A DNA stretch of 64,000 nucleotides, from contig NW_005178819.1 in assembly GCF_000350225.1 (NCBI RefSeq), forward strand, positions 157,244 to 221,243, given 5' to 3'. Below the pieces are notes generated by a model. The model saw only the letters and a program-made list of their open reading frames with translations, ran no database searches and was not told the DNA's origin. The stretch comes from Chondrus crispus (taxonomy: Eukaryota > Rhodophyta > Florideophyceae > Gigartinales > Gigartinaceae). The position numbers and the translations under genes were made by a program. Below, piece by piece: positions 10,102-21,587 of the stretch (positions within the stretch are counted from its first letter, which is position 1; every line of letters begins with the position of its first letter).

Positions 10102-10900
10102 CCGAAACGGTTGCCGGTGATCAGGCCTTTGAACGACCTGTTCACCAAGGCCGTCGATTACCGCTCGTGTATGCTGGAAATCCGCAGCGCGCGCCACGAC
10201 GCCAGTACCGCGCGGCGAATTAACGTTTTCGGAAGAAGTTGGACGTTCACATGAAAACCCACACGTTCGGTGGTCAAGATCCAATCGCTGTGCTAGGATT
10301 TCTCGCGCGCTTCAAGATGGCCTGCAACCACAATGGCGTCAGCGAAGGCGCGACCGTATAGTGCTTTCAGTTCTATTTAACAGGGCAGGCTCACGCCTTG
10401 CTCCAGTAAAGGCAACATGGGAACACCATGGCGATCCATACGTAGCAGCGCGAGCTGCTCGAAACCAACGCGGAAGTGTTTAGCTTCCTTCTACAAACGT
10501 ACGCGACGGACGAAGTTGTATCCGAAGCGGTCGGTGATGTCACCTCCTTCCGTCAGAGCTCAAATATGACGTAGAAGGTGTATAGTAACCACATTTGGGA
10601 CAAAGCGTTGCGCTGGGGATCCGTATTTTCGGATAGGAGCTTGAAGTCCCTTTTCTTTGAGGGACTTCTCCCAGCGACGTGGGCACATGTGCGCAATTAT
10701 TTAGCGACGCATCCGAGCGTGGACTACCAAGCAGTGGCACGCTAGGCGCAAGCGATAGGCGAAACCCACCGCCGGATTCGAAGACAGGCGACCTACCCGG
10801 CGTCGCCTCAAGCACCGTCCGACTCCGTAAGAAGATTTACGCGCAACGCGCGGACATGGCCCGTACTGTCAGTCGAGTCCCTATTTGAACTCCCGACAGC
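10102..10900 (+). pseudogene. gypsy element 1 Gag capsid domain
   Basis: Fragments in changing frames read LNDLFTKAVDY, then HTFGGQDPIAVLGFLARF from 10260, NGVSEGATV, a TAG at 10359-10361 where the minus-strand relative at 55500-55830 has Trp, and QFYLTGQAHALLQ. Later parts are WDKALRWGSVFSDRSLKSLFFEGLLPATW and TWAHVRNYL. This is the Retrotrans_gag fold that builds the particle shell. At least three stops and several frameshifts are present. The true start lies upstream, possibly the ATG at 9812, whose following arginine-rich text is poorly conserved. Confidence 0.75.
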
Positions 10901-10931
10901 GCGCAGAATCGAAACAGAGGAGATACTGGCG

Positions 10932-11200
10932 GTGAAGGGCCAGTCGGTGACGCCGAGCTCGCTTAGCTCGCCGCCAACTAGCTACCATCCGTCACCTGCC
11001 TCGTCCCCGGCGGGCGCATCGATGGCGCTCGCCTACCAGGGCGACGCGCGCACGTATATCCGTACGGAAGGCCATTACAGAACCGACGGGTTCGGTTCTT
11101 CATCCAAGGATTACCTGGACCCCCGCTGTGTCGGTTCTGTCTGGACCTGACCCACCGACAGGAGCAATGCCCTGGGGTGGCGGATATCGCGCTGCGATCG
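10932..11200 (+). pseudogene. gypsy element 1 Gag C-terminus with intact zinc knuckle
   Basis: A frame covering 11129-11170 reads CRFCLDLTHRQEQC, a perfect C-x2-C-x4-H-x4-C knuckle, followed by PGVADIALRSKQFGG. The upstream proline/serine-rich linker (10932-11100) is in another frame. The knuckle would bind element RNA. It survives although its surroundings are broken. Confidence 0.72.
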
Positions 11201-11608
11201 AAGCAATTTGGAGGCACGCGAGGCCAATTAATAAAAGCTTTGGGTCCGTCACGGTCTCCTTCCGGGTTCGCAAGTCGAGCTCCAACCGCCTAGCGCTTGG
11301 CGAAATTCGCGTGCGCAGGCTCTCACGGGCAGCAACGTGTTCGAGCCGGGCGAGACCGTCGGATCGGAAGAAGCCGCGCTGCCGTTGACGGACGAGGGTC
11401 CAGAAGACTTCGCGTTGACGTGGGAAGCCGGGGAGGACGCGTAGAGGCGTCAACGATCCTCCCCGTGCCAAGCCTTAATAAACAAGGTACCCCGTCGACC
11501 GCTTCGGTACGCGCGCAATGGCAGAGCCGCACTGAAAAAGCGGCGATTTGTTTCTTCAAGAAACAAAACTATAAGGTCACCGCAATTGTCGGACAACGAC
11601 GCGCGTAG

Positions 11609-11893
11609 ATGCTCACCATCACGATGGTTCTACATTCGGGCGCCGGCCCGAATCTTATCCACCTGCGATGTGTGGCCGAACCGTGGCGCGCTGCCGTCAA
11701 GAGCTCCCGGAGCCCACAGCTCATCGACGCTTCGAATAGGTCGATGAAGGCCCTCGGCGAGCTCAGGCTGTACGTCCGGATCGGTGAACTCGTCGCGCGC
11801 GTACCGTTCTTGGTCATCACCATCGTTGCAGTGGATTGCATCCTTGGAACTACGTTCTTGGATCGCCACATGAAGGCGATACTCCCACCGTAA
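11609..11893 (+). pseudogene. gypsy element 1 aspartic protease (active site mutated)
   Basis: About 95 codons in the retroviral-type protease fold. HSGAGPNLI stands where DSGAGPNLI is expected, so the catalytic aspartate is replaced by histidine (CAT at 11635-11637). The closing motif LGTTFLDRHMKAILP is typical. It would process the polyprotein; this copy cannot. Confidence 0.78.
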
Positions 11894-12323
11894 AGGAAGG
11901 TGATGGTCCACCACGCGACGTACGTTGCGTTCACGGGCGTTACACCCTGGAGGCACGACTGCAAAATGGCCTCGAGGGGAGCGTCGCAACAGCACCAGCA
12001 GGAGGAAACTTTGGACGACTGGAAGCTCGCGCAGTTCCCTACGAACGTACCGTCACGGAAGATTCCCGTGGTGAAGAAGGTCAGTATACCACGATGACCC
12101 AAGCGATGGTACGCGTGGCACCACCGCTTGGGGGCTTAGATTCCTTCAAAACCACCCGAAAACGGCTCATAAGAATTTATGCCTAATGACCCAGAGGTCA
12201 TGAACCTCTTCCCGGGCGAGCCGTTTACGGTTTTGGGCAGTAACTTTGGACACAGCGCAGTCCACGTCGCCAAGCATACCATTTTCGGCCTTGCGTTGCT
12301 TTCCCCCACCTGCATATTGACAC

Positions 12324-13463
12324 TTGGCGTGTCGGCCTCCGGGGAGGCCGACGCTAACGAAGGGAGAGGGAACAAAAATAATTTCTCGACCGCAACGGAG
12401 GATTAAGCAGGACGCGAAGAATCCGCTACGGACTATGGCACAATTAATTCTTCACTCGTGGAGGAATGCGCGCGACGTGAAGGACCCGTTACGGACGATG
12501 GCAGAAGAAAAGCCTCCACCGCTACCGAAGCATACTCGCGACGCAAAGATTCCGCTGCCGACGAAGGCCGAATTTTATTCCCCAACTACGGAGGAATGCG
12601 AGCGACGTCAAGACCCCACCACGGATGATGGCAAGATTAAACCCTCGACCGTTACGGGAGGATACGCGCGACTCGAAGAACGGGATACGGGCGGCGCCCA
12701 CAGCGGCAATCCCGGTAACACGGATGAGCGGACCAATACGGACGCGAAGAAGACCCGCTCGTGGGAAGAAGACGTCCACATCGGCGCAGAAGACAGTACC
12801 GTCCGGTCCGAAATTATGGACATGCTGTCCGAGTTCAAGGACATGTGGCCCGGCCACTTGGGTAAGGTCGATGCTACGAAGCATTGCATCGAGCTGAAGC
12901 CCGGTGCCAAGCCGATCTACCAAGCGCCCTACCGAGCCAGACCAATCGCGCGCGAGAAGAAGAAGAAGGAAATCGACGGCATGCTGCGCGCGGGAGTCCT
13001 CGAAACGACATCGGCGGAGGGGGCTAGCCCCTTGGTCTTCGTCCCTATGAAGGACGGGACCATGCTGTTCTGCGTGGACTATTGCATCCTAAACGCCGCT
13101 ACGGTTCGCGAGTCCTACCCTCTACCGCGCATGAACGAACTTATCGCCTCGCTCGGCGATGCAACTGTTTTTACCACGGTAGACTGCAATAGCGGGTATT
13201 GGAAGGGTGTGATCGCCGAGGAGGATCGCGATAAAACTACGTTCGCGTCGCACTCTGGCATCTACCGCTTTTTGCGCATGCTGTTCGGTCTCAAGAATGC
13301 GCCCGCGACATTTCGGCAAGCAGTGGACATCATCCTGTCCCGCGTGAGATGGAAAACCGCGCTGGTCTACCTCGATGACTACAACGTCTACTCGCGATCC
13401 GTTAGGGAACATCTGGCGCACGTGCGCGAGGTACTACGGCTGCAACATATCGCGGGCGTGTAG
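12324..13463 (+). pseudogene. gypsy element 1 reverse transcriptase
   Basis: Open for 379 codons. The first 120 codons are the tandem array; homology starts at about residue 165 (MLSEFKDMW). Polymerase motifs follow in order: LPRMNELIASLG, TTVDCNSGYW with one catalytic aspartate, FLRMLFGLKNAPATFRQ, and YLDDYNVYS with D351 and D352. Length and spacing are normal for Ty3/gypsy. The frame ends in TAG at 13463, while the tether region (KLSKCGFF) continues one frame away. One of the better preserved parts of the element. Confidence 0.88.
12385..12690 (+). repeat. Tandem array of about five 60-67 bp units between protease and RT
   Basis: Units share the pattern CGAC-G--ACGGAGGA-TA-GCGCGACG-GAAGA-CC-CTACGGA-GATGGCA. 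Their lengths are not multiples of three or identical, so the encoded repeat (about STATEEYARR--P-TDDGK) falls in different frames. It lies in the normally unconserved linker of Pol. Confidence 0.82.
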
Positions 13464-14225
13464 CTAAAATTGTCGAAGTGCGGGTTTTTCAACACCTCCG
13501 TAACCTATCTCCGACACTTGATACTTCCGGCAGCGTTGGACGGGGAGTGACGCAACGTCATCGCGATCGAGCGTGCGCGTTCGACTTCCAAAAAAATGGA
13601 ACTGCGATCCTTTCTCGAGATGTGCAACGTTTACAGACGGTTTGTTCAAGGAATTGCGAAGATCGCCGGGCCGCTGAACAAGAAGACCGACAAGAATCAG
13701 CCCTACGAGTTCGAGATATTAACCGATGCGGAATACGCGGCGTTTGAGGAATTGAAGCTGCGCCTCGTGTTGCCGCCGATCCTCACGCTGCCCCGCTACG
13801 GACAGAGATACACGCTGGACACCGACTCGTGCTGACACCAAGTGGGTTGCGTCCTTCTACAGGAGCAACCCGAAGGAGGTACTCGACCGATCGGATATTA
13901 GAGCCGCGCGTTAACCGAAGCCGAGCGCAATTATACAACTACCGGAAAGGAATTCTTGGCCGTAGAGTGGGCATCCTCACGCTACGGCCGTATCTATACG
14001 GAAGCACATTCAACCCCCGCACGGATTACGAGGCCCTATGCTAGGTCCTCAATCCAGAGGACAGTTCCGGTCGGATCGCTCGCTGGCGCCTGCGCTTTGC
14101 GGAATACAACTACGAGGTACAGTACCACCCAGGCGTCAAGCACCAACTCTCAGACGGAGTATCGCGCTTACGCACCGATCGCGGAGACACCGAACCAGTC
14201 GATTATGAAGACACGTGCTTTACTG
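13464..14225 (+). pseudogene. gypsy element 1 RNase H
   Basis: Frames read KLSKCGFFNTSVTYL, then FLEMCNVYRRFVQGIAKIAGPLNKKT (13596-13835), then DTDSC-stop-HQVGCVLLQEQ, RPIGY-stop-SRALTEAERNYTTTGKEFLAVEW. The stop after RPIGY stands where the family has Trp. The motifs are the RT tether and the N-terminal half of the RNase H with its DTD and E residues. The rest dissolves into shifted frames up to about 14225. Confidence 0.8.
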
Positions 14226-14297
14226 TGAAGGGCAACGAGGGTAGCGAGCCCCTTCTGGACAAGGTGCACTGGGACCGGCCTCCAGACCGTCCGGACG

Positions 14298-15146
14298 GTG
14301 TTGACGCGCTCGCGAAAACTCCCGAGGAACGCGACGCTGCGTCCATCTCCGTTGAGGAATTTCTACGCGAACACGGAGAGGACGCCTTCTATCGCCGAAC
14401 ACGAAGAGGACGACTTCTATCGCTTCGCCGGGGAAACTGTCGGGACGCCGAACACAGAGTTCGATATCGACCGCTACAGATTTCTCGTGAGGACGTCCCC
14501 GCTAGAAAGGACCCTACAGCGCGTGGTACCGACTCGGTTGCGCCCCCGGGTACTGTATCTGGCACACCATCTGAGGATTGCAATTCACCTGGGAGCGACG
14601 CGTATGTACTATACCCTTCGCAGGGAGCACTACTGCCCACACATCGCCAGCGACGCGTTTTCGACCGTACGTAATTGCACCTCGTGCGCTGCGACCCGCG
14701 GGACGCTTGTGAAGAACCAAACGGATCTCAACCTGTTCCCCGCTGCGGGCCCCTGGGAGTTCGTCACGATAGACCTCCTGGGTCCCCTGCCCAAAACTGC
14801 GCACGGAAACCAACACGTTTCGGCTATTACCGATCGGTTCTCCAAGTTAACGCGCTGTTTCCCTCTCTGGACCACAACCGCTTCGGTCGTGGCAAACGCG
14901 TTTTTGGAAAACTGGGTCTACGTCTACGGAGCGCCGCCGTACGTTCTAACCGACAATGGTCCCCAATTCGCTGCGAAATTCTTCGACCCGGTATGCGCCG
15001 TCCTTGGGTGCGGCATTATCCCAAGACGGCCTACCACCCCCAGTCGAACGGACAGACCGAACGGTTCAATCGCGCGCTGTTGCAACGTCTCCAGCACTAC
15101 GTGGAGTAGCACCAGCGCGATTGGGACCAGTACGTGCAGCCGCTGA
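14298..15146 (+). pseudogene. gypsy element 1 integrase, zinc domain and core
   Basis: The H-H-C-C domain is visible (LAHHLRIAIHLGATRMYYTL ... NCTSCA), followed by core motifs TIDLLGPL and LTDNGPQF with the first two catalytic Asp. Near 15010 a frameshift moves the rest, YHPQSNGQTERFNR with the catalytic Glu, into the frame of 14675-15109. It would insert cDNA into the host genome. Confidence 0.85.
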
Positions 15147-15660
15147 CCTTCGCATACATTACGCAGGTCCACTGGTCGGCGGAGACGACTCCGTTCGACC
15201 TGGTGCTAACGCCCTCACTGTCCGGTCTAGTTCTACCTGGTAATGTACCGCAGGACGCGGGGACCTATCTAGAGTAGCCGCCAACCCGGGTGCAATACAA
15301 GTCCCCCACGCTGCACAAGCTTCGCGACAAGCTCGACCGTGCTCGGATGGAATTAACCGCAGCGCAAAAACGGTATTAGGACGATTTTGACAAGAAGGTC
15401 CGCTTCCGTCCGGTCGTCGCGGCAGGCAATTTTGCGTTTGCAAGGTACGACCGGAACGTACGAGCTCTCTGTCAAACAAGCTCTCTCAACCTTTCATGGA
15501 CCTATATTGGCGTACGCTTCAAGGACGGACAAGCGCACACGCGTAGCGCGCCTCCCGGCCACGCACGACCGAACCGTCAGGAGGACCTCGCTCGCACCCG
15601 TCGTGAATCGCCGCTCGCGCGCGCCGAGGACAAGGGCAACGGCCACCTTTAATCGATTAT
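15110..15660 (+). pseudogene. gypsy element 1 integrase C-terminal part
   Basis: After a stop at about 15107-15109, the same frame continues with HQRDWDQYVQPLTFAY and TTPFDLVLTPSLSGL, then KLRDKLDRARMELTAAQ, stop, DDFDKKVRFRPVVAAGNF. These are standard gypsy integrase tail motifs. Downstream (GPYL-like and VRFKDG region, to 15660) is in shifted frames. No chromodomain was seen here, unlike the minus-strand gypsy. Confidence 0.7.
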
Positions 15661-15680
15661 GTTTATTGTGGGCGAAGCCT

Positions 15681-17020
15681 CTAATGGGCTACGCGAGAAG
15701 GGGCGACCCGGCGAGTGGAGCCTAAGAGTGCCTCGTGCGCTTTGCCGGCGGAGCCACCGCGGCACCCTCCGGTGCGAGGAGAGAGGCCCCGACCGTGGAA
15801 GAAGACATCGGCGCCGCGGCGAGGCGCTGGCTGACCACTGCATGGATGTCCTGTACGCCGCGGAGCTTCGCGCGATGATCGACGCGCTGACGCACTGCCG
15901 CTGTGGAGGCCTCGCTGAGCGCCGTGACGGTCGTCTTCAATTGCTGCACTTAGTGTATCCACTCGCAAGCCTGCAGTAGCGCCTGCTCAACAGACTAAGA
16001 AACTGTCGCCCCCTCAAAGGACCAAGCGTACTGCAGGGCAGTGAACGAGGCCTCCTCGCGGAGGCGCTCCGGGGAAGACCGGCCGGACAGTTGCGGTGCG
16101 AAACCGGAGTCGGCATCGGAGCGGGTCGAAGAGTGCCTCCGGTACCGGTCATCACGCTGATGTGCGGGGGACTCGAGGCGGGGGACTCGAGGTGGAGGAC
16201 GTAGATCCCACGGCAGCGGGGAGTTCTCTTAAGTCGCACTGCTCCTGAGCAACCCCTTTTGGAGAGTCGCTCTGAATTGAGCCCACGCGAGCGGACTCAC
16301 CGTGGACCGGCACCGCGGTCTCGGCCACGCCCTTAGCTGCATCGGTTGCAGCACCGCGCGCTAGCGCCACACCGTCATTGGCCGGCAACATGCTTGCGTC
16401 GCCCGCAGCGATCACGTCGACCGTGTAGACCGCCTCGCCCGCGTCGGTGGCGCCGGCCAGGTCGGGGGCAGCGGCGCCATTGGTGGCGCCGGTTTTGGCC
16501 TCGACCCCGGAGGGCATAGGCGGAGTGCACCGCTGGTTCCAGCTGAACTGATCGAAGGCCGGTCGGTCACTCCAATCCATTCCCTCCCCGAAGTCTAGCA
16601 GCTGCTCCGCGTACGTCACGTGAAACTGACTGCCCTCGAGGACCTCTGCGCCACCGACCGAGCGGATTAAGTCGAAGAGCCCCGCCGAGAGGCGAAAGAG
16701 CACGCCACGCTCACCGACCTGTTCGTCGCGCCTCGCGAGTAGCCGCGAGTCCGGTTACTTCGTGATGAACGGGATACCCTCGCCGGCGGCGTGCAGTAAG
16801 CAAAAGAAGGCCAAGACAGCCATTCAGAGAGCACGATCGCTAGCACCAAGACGCGCGTTCGCTCCGTTTCCGCTGACTCCGCTTGGCCGAGCAGCAACCA
16901 GTGCGCGGCGAAGTACGCCATGACGCTCGGCCTCCCTACGCACAAGTACTCCGGCGCCTCGAACGTCGACCAGTTCGACGGAAGCACGGCGCACAAGCTG
17001 TGCCGCTCTGGGCTGGGCAC
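15681..17020 (-). pseudogene. Antisense coding-like region of unknown function
   Basis: Minus-strand open frames at 17020-16667 (117 codons), 16703-16152 (183 codons, Ala/Thr/Glu-rich with acidic patches) and 15968-15681 overlap or shift but follow each other. Readable pieces are NWSTFEAPEYLCVG, AYFAAHWLLLGQAESAETERTR and VQQLKTTVTALSEAS. The order (folded N-terminal part, acidic linker, helical tail) could be a Gag, but no capsid or knuckle motif is present. It converges tail-to-tail with gypsy element 1 pol and extends to the assembly gap, where its 5' end would lie. Confidence 0.4.
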
Positions 17021-17192
17021 CGAGAAAAACGTGGTGTTGTGTCATATGTGGAAGAAATCTTCCACTCGGCGCCAACGCTGCCGCCTCTCGCGCCTTGCGT
17101 ATTCACCCCACCGCGCTCAGTTCGCGACGCTGTACCGGCTGTCGAAAGGCCGCGGGAAGACTACCAAGCGGACGTCGGGCACGATGCCCGCG

Positions 17193-18120
17193 NNNNNNNN
17201 NNNNNNNNNNNNNNNNNNNNNNNNNNNNNNNNNNNNNNNNNNNNNNNNNNNNNNNNNNNNNNNNNNNNNNNNNNNNNNNNNNNNNNNNNNNNNNNNNNNN
17301 NNNNNNNNNNNNNNNNNNNNNNNNNNNNNNNNNNNNNNNNNNNNNNNNNNNNNNNNNNNNNNNNNNNNNNNNNNNNNNNNNNNNNNNNNNNNNNNNNNNN
17401 NNNNNNNNNNNNNNNNNNNNNNNNNNNNNNNNNNNNNNNNNNNNNNNNNNNNNNNNNNNNNNNNNNNNNNNNNNNNNNNNNNNNNNNNNNNNNNNNNNNN
17501 NNNNNNNNNNNNNNNNNNNNNNNNNNNNNNNNNNNNNNNNNNNNNNNNNNNNNNNNNNNNNNNNNNNNNNNNNNNNNNNNNNNNNNNNNNNNNNNNNNNN
17601 NNNNNNNNNNNNNNNNNNNNNNNNNNNNNNNNNNNNNNNNNNNNNNNNNNNNNNNNNNNNNNNNNNNNNNNNNNNNNNNNNNNNNNNNNNNNNNNNNNNN
17701 NNNNNNNNNNNNNNNNNNNNNNNNNNNNNNNNNNNNNNNNNNNNNNNNNNNNNNNNNNNNNNNNNNNNNNNNNNNNNNNNNNNNNNNNNNNNNNNNNNNN
17801 NNNNNNNNNNNNNNNNNNNNNNNNNNNNNNNNNNNNNNNNNNNNNNNNNNNNNNNNNNNNNNNNNNNNNNNNNNNNNNNNNNNNNNNNNNNNNNNNNNNN
17901 NNNNNNNNNNNNNNNNNNNNNNNNNNNNNNNNNNNNNNNNNNNNNNNNNNNNNNNNNNNNNNNNNNNNNNNNNNNNNNNNNNNNNNNNNNNNNNNNNNNN
18001 NNNNNNNNNNNNNNNNNNNNNNNNNNNNNNNNNNNNNNNNNNNNNNNNNNNNNNNNNNNNNNNNNNNNNNNNNNNNNNNNNNNNNNNNNNNNNNNNNNNN
18101 NNNNNNNNNNNNNNNNNNNN
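17193..18120. other. Assembly gap (928 N)
   Basis: A run of undetermined bases. Any open frame reported across it is an artefact. The true length may differ. Confidence 0.98.
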
Positions 18121-18175
18121 GAGAGGGTAGTACAACGGCGCATGCCGATGCAAGCGTCGCATACATCGTGCCACA

Positions 18176-18545
18176 TGTGGCATAACGCCAAGTCTCCACC
18201 TCTGTACACTTTACATGGCCGTGCACGGCCCCTTTCTCGCCTTGAGCGTCCCGGTCAAATTTTTCAAAGCTTATTTCTGGAAAAATTACGCACGACGCGT
18301 GCGCTAGAGACGCGTGTGTCCCAGCTCAAAATTTTCGCAAAAACTACTCAGGAAACGTGTGTTCTCGTTTGGCCACATATTTTGCCAAGCGTGCCTCTGG
18401 CCGTCGGAGATCGAATATGTTGACAGCGCGTCATCTGGTGCAACCGCGCGCAGCGAAGGTGTAGACGATCGGGCCGTCTCGTTCCAGTGTGTGGTGCCCC
18501 GCCTCGTCGTAGATCTCCCCGTGCGATTCGATCACACCCCGGTTG
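18176..18545 (+). repeat. LTR-like segment
   Basis: Starts TGTGGCATAACGCCAAGT; 18179-18210 matches the reverse complement of 28545-28576 almost base for base and also resembles the TGTAGCATAAC start of family 1. It is followed by coding-like sequence on the plus strand. No second copy in the same orientation is present, so the right edge is a guess. Confidence 0.4.
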
Positions 18546-20211
18546 TTTCTCCATAAGGTAAGCCGAGCGAGCCTCCTTTCGTTTTCGGTGCCGCGATGGG
18601 CACGGGTTGCTCCACGCAGTCGTTCTGACTTAACAGATCGTGTTTTTCGGCGTTCGTTTTCTGTGACGCAGACGTATCCCCCACGAGTCGGCCTCTCTTG
18701 TGATGTCTCCGAATGGCAACGTTGCGCGAAAGCTTGCGCCATCGCTCGCGGACAGATCGTCTGTTCTCGCCCCGATCGCCCCGCCCACACTTGGGCTCGC
18801 GTCTGTAGGATCGCCTGCCGTCGTCACCACCAAGGTGCCTTCGATCTTATCGGGACTCCCCGTCGTTACAGTGCCATCAAGGCCTGTTTGTGTTCCACAA
18901 GATTTCTCAGGGAGCGACCCCGTCTTTTGTTCGTCGGGGAATATCGTGTACAAGCAAGGTCCTCCCGACGTGGGCGCCTCGTCGGCGTCGGGCCCGCCGG
19001 GGGTCTTCGATCACGCATCGGGCGTGCCAGTCGGTGTTGCGAGCCTGAAACCGACGCGCCGGTCTTCTCTGGAGTAGTCAGGAAACGTGAACGTCACCAA
19101 TCCTGGTGGCCTTATGACTTTGCGCTGTTACGAGTGGTACTGTGCCACGCCAAGTTATGCAGCATTTGGAAGCTGTCGCGTCCCGGGATATCCATACGCA
19201 GGATCCCCCAGAGCGAGGGAGTATTACGGATCGGTTCCGCGGCATCGCTGCTCGGCCGTGCCGATACTTCCGCTGAATAGCTACCCAGGGCAAGATTGGC
19301 GTACGAATGGGAAGAGTTCCCTCGTGTGAACGTGATACTCTAAGATGTCCTTTTCGTGGACAGTCCCCGTCCTGACCTCCGTCGGTTCCAAATAATGGCG
19401 AGGGGTGGGGCGTCGTCGTTCATGGTTACGGCCTGGGAAGAATATTTGCGGAAGGGACCCGCGTTTCAGGTGCCCATGTAAATTCCGTGTGGCCGTTCGT
19501 TTGCCTTTTCTTACTACGAAGTTGAGTACGTTGACTGAGCCGCTCGGTTCCTTTTTGGGGCCGTCAACCCGTCGGAACAGAGATGCCGCCTCCTTTGGTC
19601 AAGCGGTCGAAGCGTTAGGCCAAAGGGCCTACGAGTCATGGAACGTTGGCTCGATGATCGAGACGTTAGCTCGCTGATACCTCGTTCGTACAGCAGAGCT
19701 TCTTGAGGTTAAGTGAGACCTTCTTGGTGCCGTTTCCGAGACCAAGGTGGCTTCGGAGCGTGCAGATCGAGCTGCGAGTATAGTAGATGACTGGCGTGCT
19801 TCCCTTCGTGAAATTCGCGCAGAGCGCGATCGTTATCGTCAGTCGGATGATACCTTCTGGCGGTCCCAAGGGTATGGAAATGGTCGTCACGGACATGACT
19901 CATTGGTTGGTTCCAGCGCTACGAATGCGCGCTGGCCCGTCCCGAGTATTCGGGATCCTTATTCTCCGGAGCGGCGTGATGGATACGCGACGACGTGTCG
20001 CACACCGACGCGAGACATTGGGGGCGGTCCCTCTCGTGTTGCGTCGGAAGACGAGGATGCTTATTACGGAGACCGAACTGCAGGTCACTATTGTGGTACC
20101 GTCGATCCTCCGGTATGGATCGAGGTACAGACTCGGGTTCTGTTGCCCGAGTCTCTCCTGGGAGACCCGTCCCGTGAGGGACAGCGCAGTAGGGACACTG
20201 CAACAGCGTAG
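18543..20211 (+). pseudogene. Gag-like coding region of unknown family
   Basis: Plus-strand frames 18543-19280, 18700-19077 and 19747-20211 cover this stretch. The 18700 frame is proline/valine/serine-rich. The last frame has a charged helix (about 19690-19850, ASERADRAASIVDDW, SLREIRAERDRYR) likely to be a coiled coil, then a Tyr/Gly/Asp-rich tail. Purine-rich non-coding sequence follows (20220-20400). This layout, after an LTR-like start, suggests Gag of an LTR element, but I recognise no diagnostic domain and frames shift at least twice. Confidence 0.35.
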
Positions 20212-20263
20212 ACCGGGAAACTGTGGTGAGGGCAGAGAAGGAAAATGGGGAAGTGGGTGTAGA

Positions 20264-20321
20264 TAGCCGTAAGGATAGCAAACCGACCAAAGCAGGGGTA
20301 GCCGTAAGGATAGCAGACCGA
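20264..20321 (+). repeat. Two direct repeats of 23 bp
   Basis: TAGCCGTAAGGATAGCA(A/G)ACCGA occurs at 20264-20286 and 20299-20321 (period 35), within purine-rich sequence. Function unknown. Confidence 0.8.
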
Positions 20322-20610
20322 TAGGGAAAGTAAAGAAAATAGGAAACGCGAACTAGATTAATTACAGATACGACCAGAAGGAAGGAAGCAAAGTTAAGGG
20401 GAACACTTGGGCGTAGAAGCGTACCAGAGACTCGTCATAGTAGCTCCTGGATCCCAGCTGTGCGGGGTAAATGCTTGCTTTATGAAGGGGGAGGTGGCAC
20501 CATCCCCGTGAGTAAATTACCGCCCGTGGCCCTGGACTACAGTACCTCTACAGTATAAATAGTGTAAGGAAGGCTTACAGCCACTAACCAAAGATTGGAT
20601 CAACAATTAC

Positions 20611-20700
20611 ACGGGATCCGAGATTCGATACACGACGGCTCACCGGTACTGTACGACGCCTGACACCAGATCCTATCCATTGCACCACAACTATGCCCGT
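20611..20700 (-). other. tRNA-like segment (possible decayed tRNA or SINE head)
   Basis: On the minus strand GTGGTGCAATGGATA matches the A box and D arm of arginine tRNAs, and TATCGAATC about 50 bases later resembles a B box. Outer ends ACGGG and CCCGT can pair. The T stem and D stem do not pair well, so it is not a convincing functional tRNA. Confidence 0.3.
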
Positions 20701-21059
20701 CCCTAATTCGTACTTGAAACTTGTTTCACTGTGCCCGGTGGCATCACTGTGCCCAGTGGCACTCGTGCAAGACCCTTTGGGTCTCATGTCGCAGAATATG
20801 ATGCATTATTTAAGCTTGTGTTGGCGTAACTAACACCATTGTGGTTAGTCTTACAATGAAACAAATTGTTCTTTCGACATCGTGTTGTTCTTCGATCATC
20901 CCTGAATTTATTGTCCATCGCGCGTGAACCGTGCCAACTCGAAGGGCTTGAAACTCTCGAACGTTGCTATTGCAGCGTACGATACAGGCCTCCTCAAGCG
21001 TGGGGTCCTAGTCACGCCAATTGTGGCCGTGTTGTTTGGTTTTAAGGCGATCGCGTACT

Positions 21060-21515
21060 GCAATGGAGGCGTTGTCGATAAAGACGGACGAGGTCTTCTG
21101 GGACATGGGTACGATTAGTTCATGTGGGCTCCGCGTATCCAGTCCATTTGAGGAGAAAATCCACATTTCCGCCTCGAGTACGGTGGTCCAGGAGGCGACC
21201 CACCGTGTACGTAGGTCCTTCGTGAACCTTCTGAGAAAATTCGGCGGCAGATGCGTGTGGAACTTCGTTTAGTTCCGGAGAATGTCCCTTGGCATTCGAA
21301 GTTTCCGTTGTACGCCCTGTGGCTGATTCGGCAGCGTTTGTACGAGCCCCTATCGGGGGCGGCGAAAAGACGCATCCGTCAGCGGAGACACATTCAATTG
21401 CACCGTTCCGATTTATTGTTAGAGTCCGTTTGTCCTGTGGCAGGACCTTGTACGGCCCTTCCGCAGGGAACTGCAGCTTTACGGGTTTTGTCGATCCATC
21501 CGTAGAGTCTAACAA
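21060..21515 (-). pseudogene. gypsy element 2 integrase C-terminus with chromodomain
   Basis: The frame from 21515 ends with YTVGRLLDHRTRGGNVDFLL and KWTGYAEPT, then stops at 21118-21120. Past the stop the same frame gives RTHVPEDLVRLYRQR. The stop and next codon sit exactly where chromodomains have Trp-Glu (TWEP), so a TGG to TGA change truncated the domain. Chromodomains steer chromovirus integration to modified histones. Upstream is the linker rich in Pro/Thr. Confidence 0.82.
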
Positions 21516-21587
21516 GATAAAATCTCCAGCTCTAATCCTTGACTTGACGCGGCGTACTCGCTTGTCAAAGTCTCGTTTGTAACGCGC

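Larger units (their letters stand above)
9812..15660 (+). mobile_element. Decayed Ty3/gypsy element 1, internal region
   Basis: Gag with zinc knuckle, protease, reverse transcriptase, RNase H and integrase appear in gypsy order on the plus strand, spread over all three frames with many stops. No 3' LTR follows; after 15660 antisense coding-like sequence leads into the assembly gap. The family has a second relic at 55500-56013 (minus). Old and inactive. Confidence 0.85.

Noticed and set aside
16883..18423. Open frames of 340-442 codons on both strands across 17193-18120
   Set aside because: They consist mainly of undetermined bases; without the gap each side has only short frames.
18700..19077. 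Cellular gene rich in Pro/Val/Ser
   Set aside because: Position after an LTR-like start and before purine-rich sequence fits a retroelement better, and no domain supports a cellular role.
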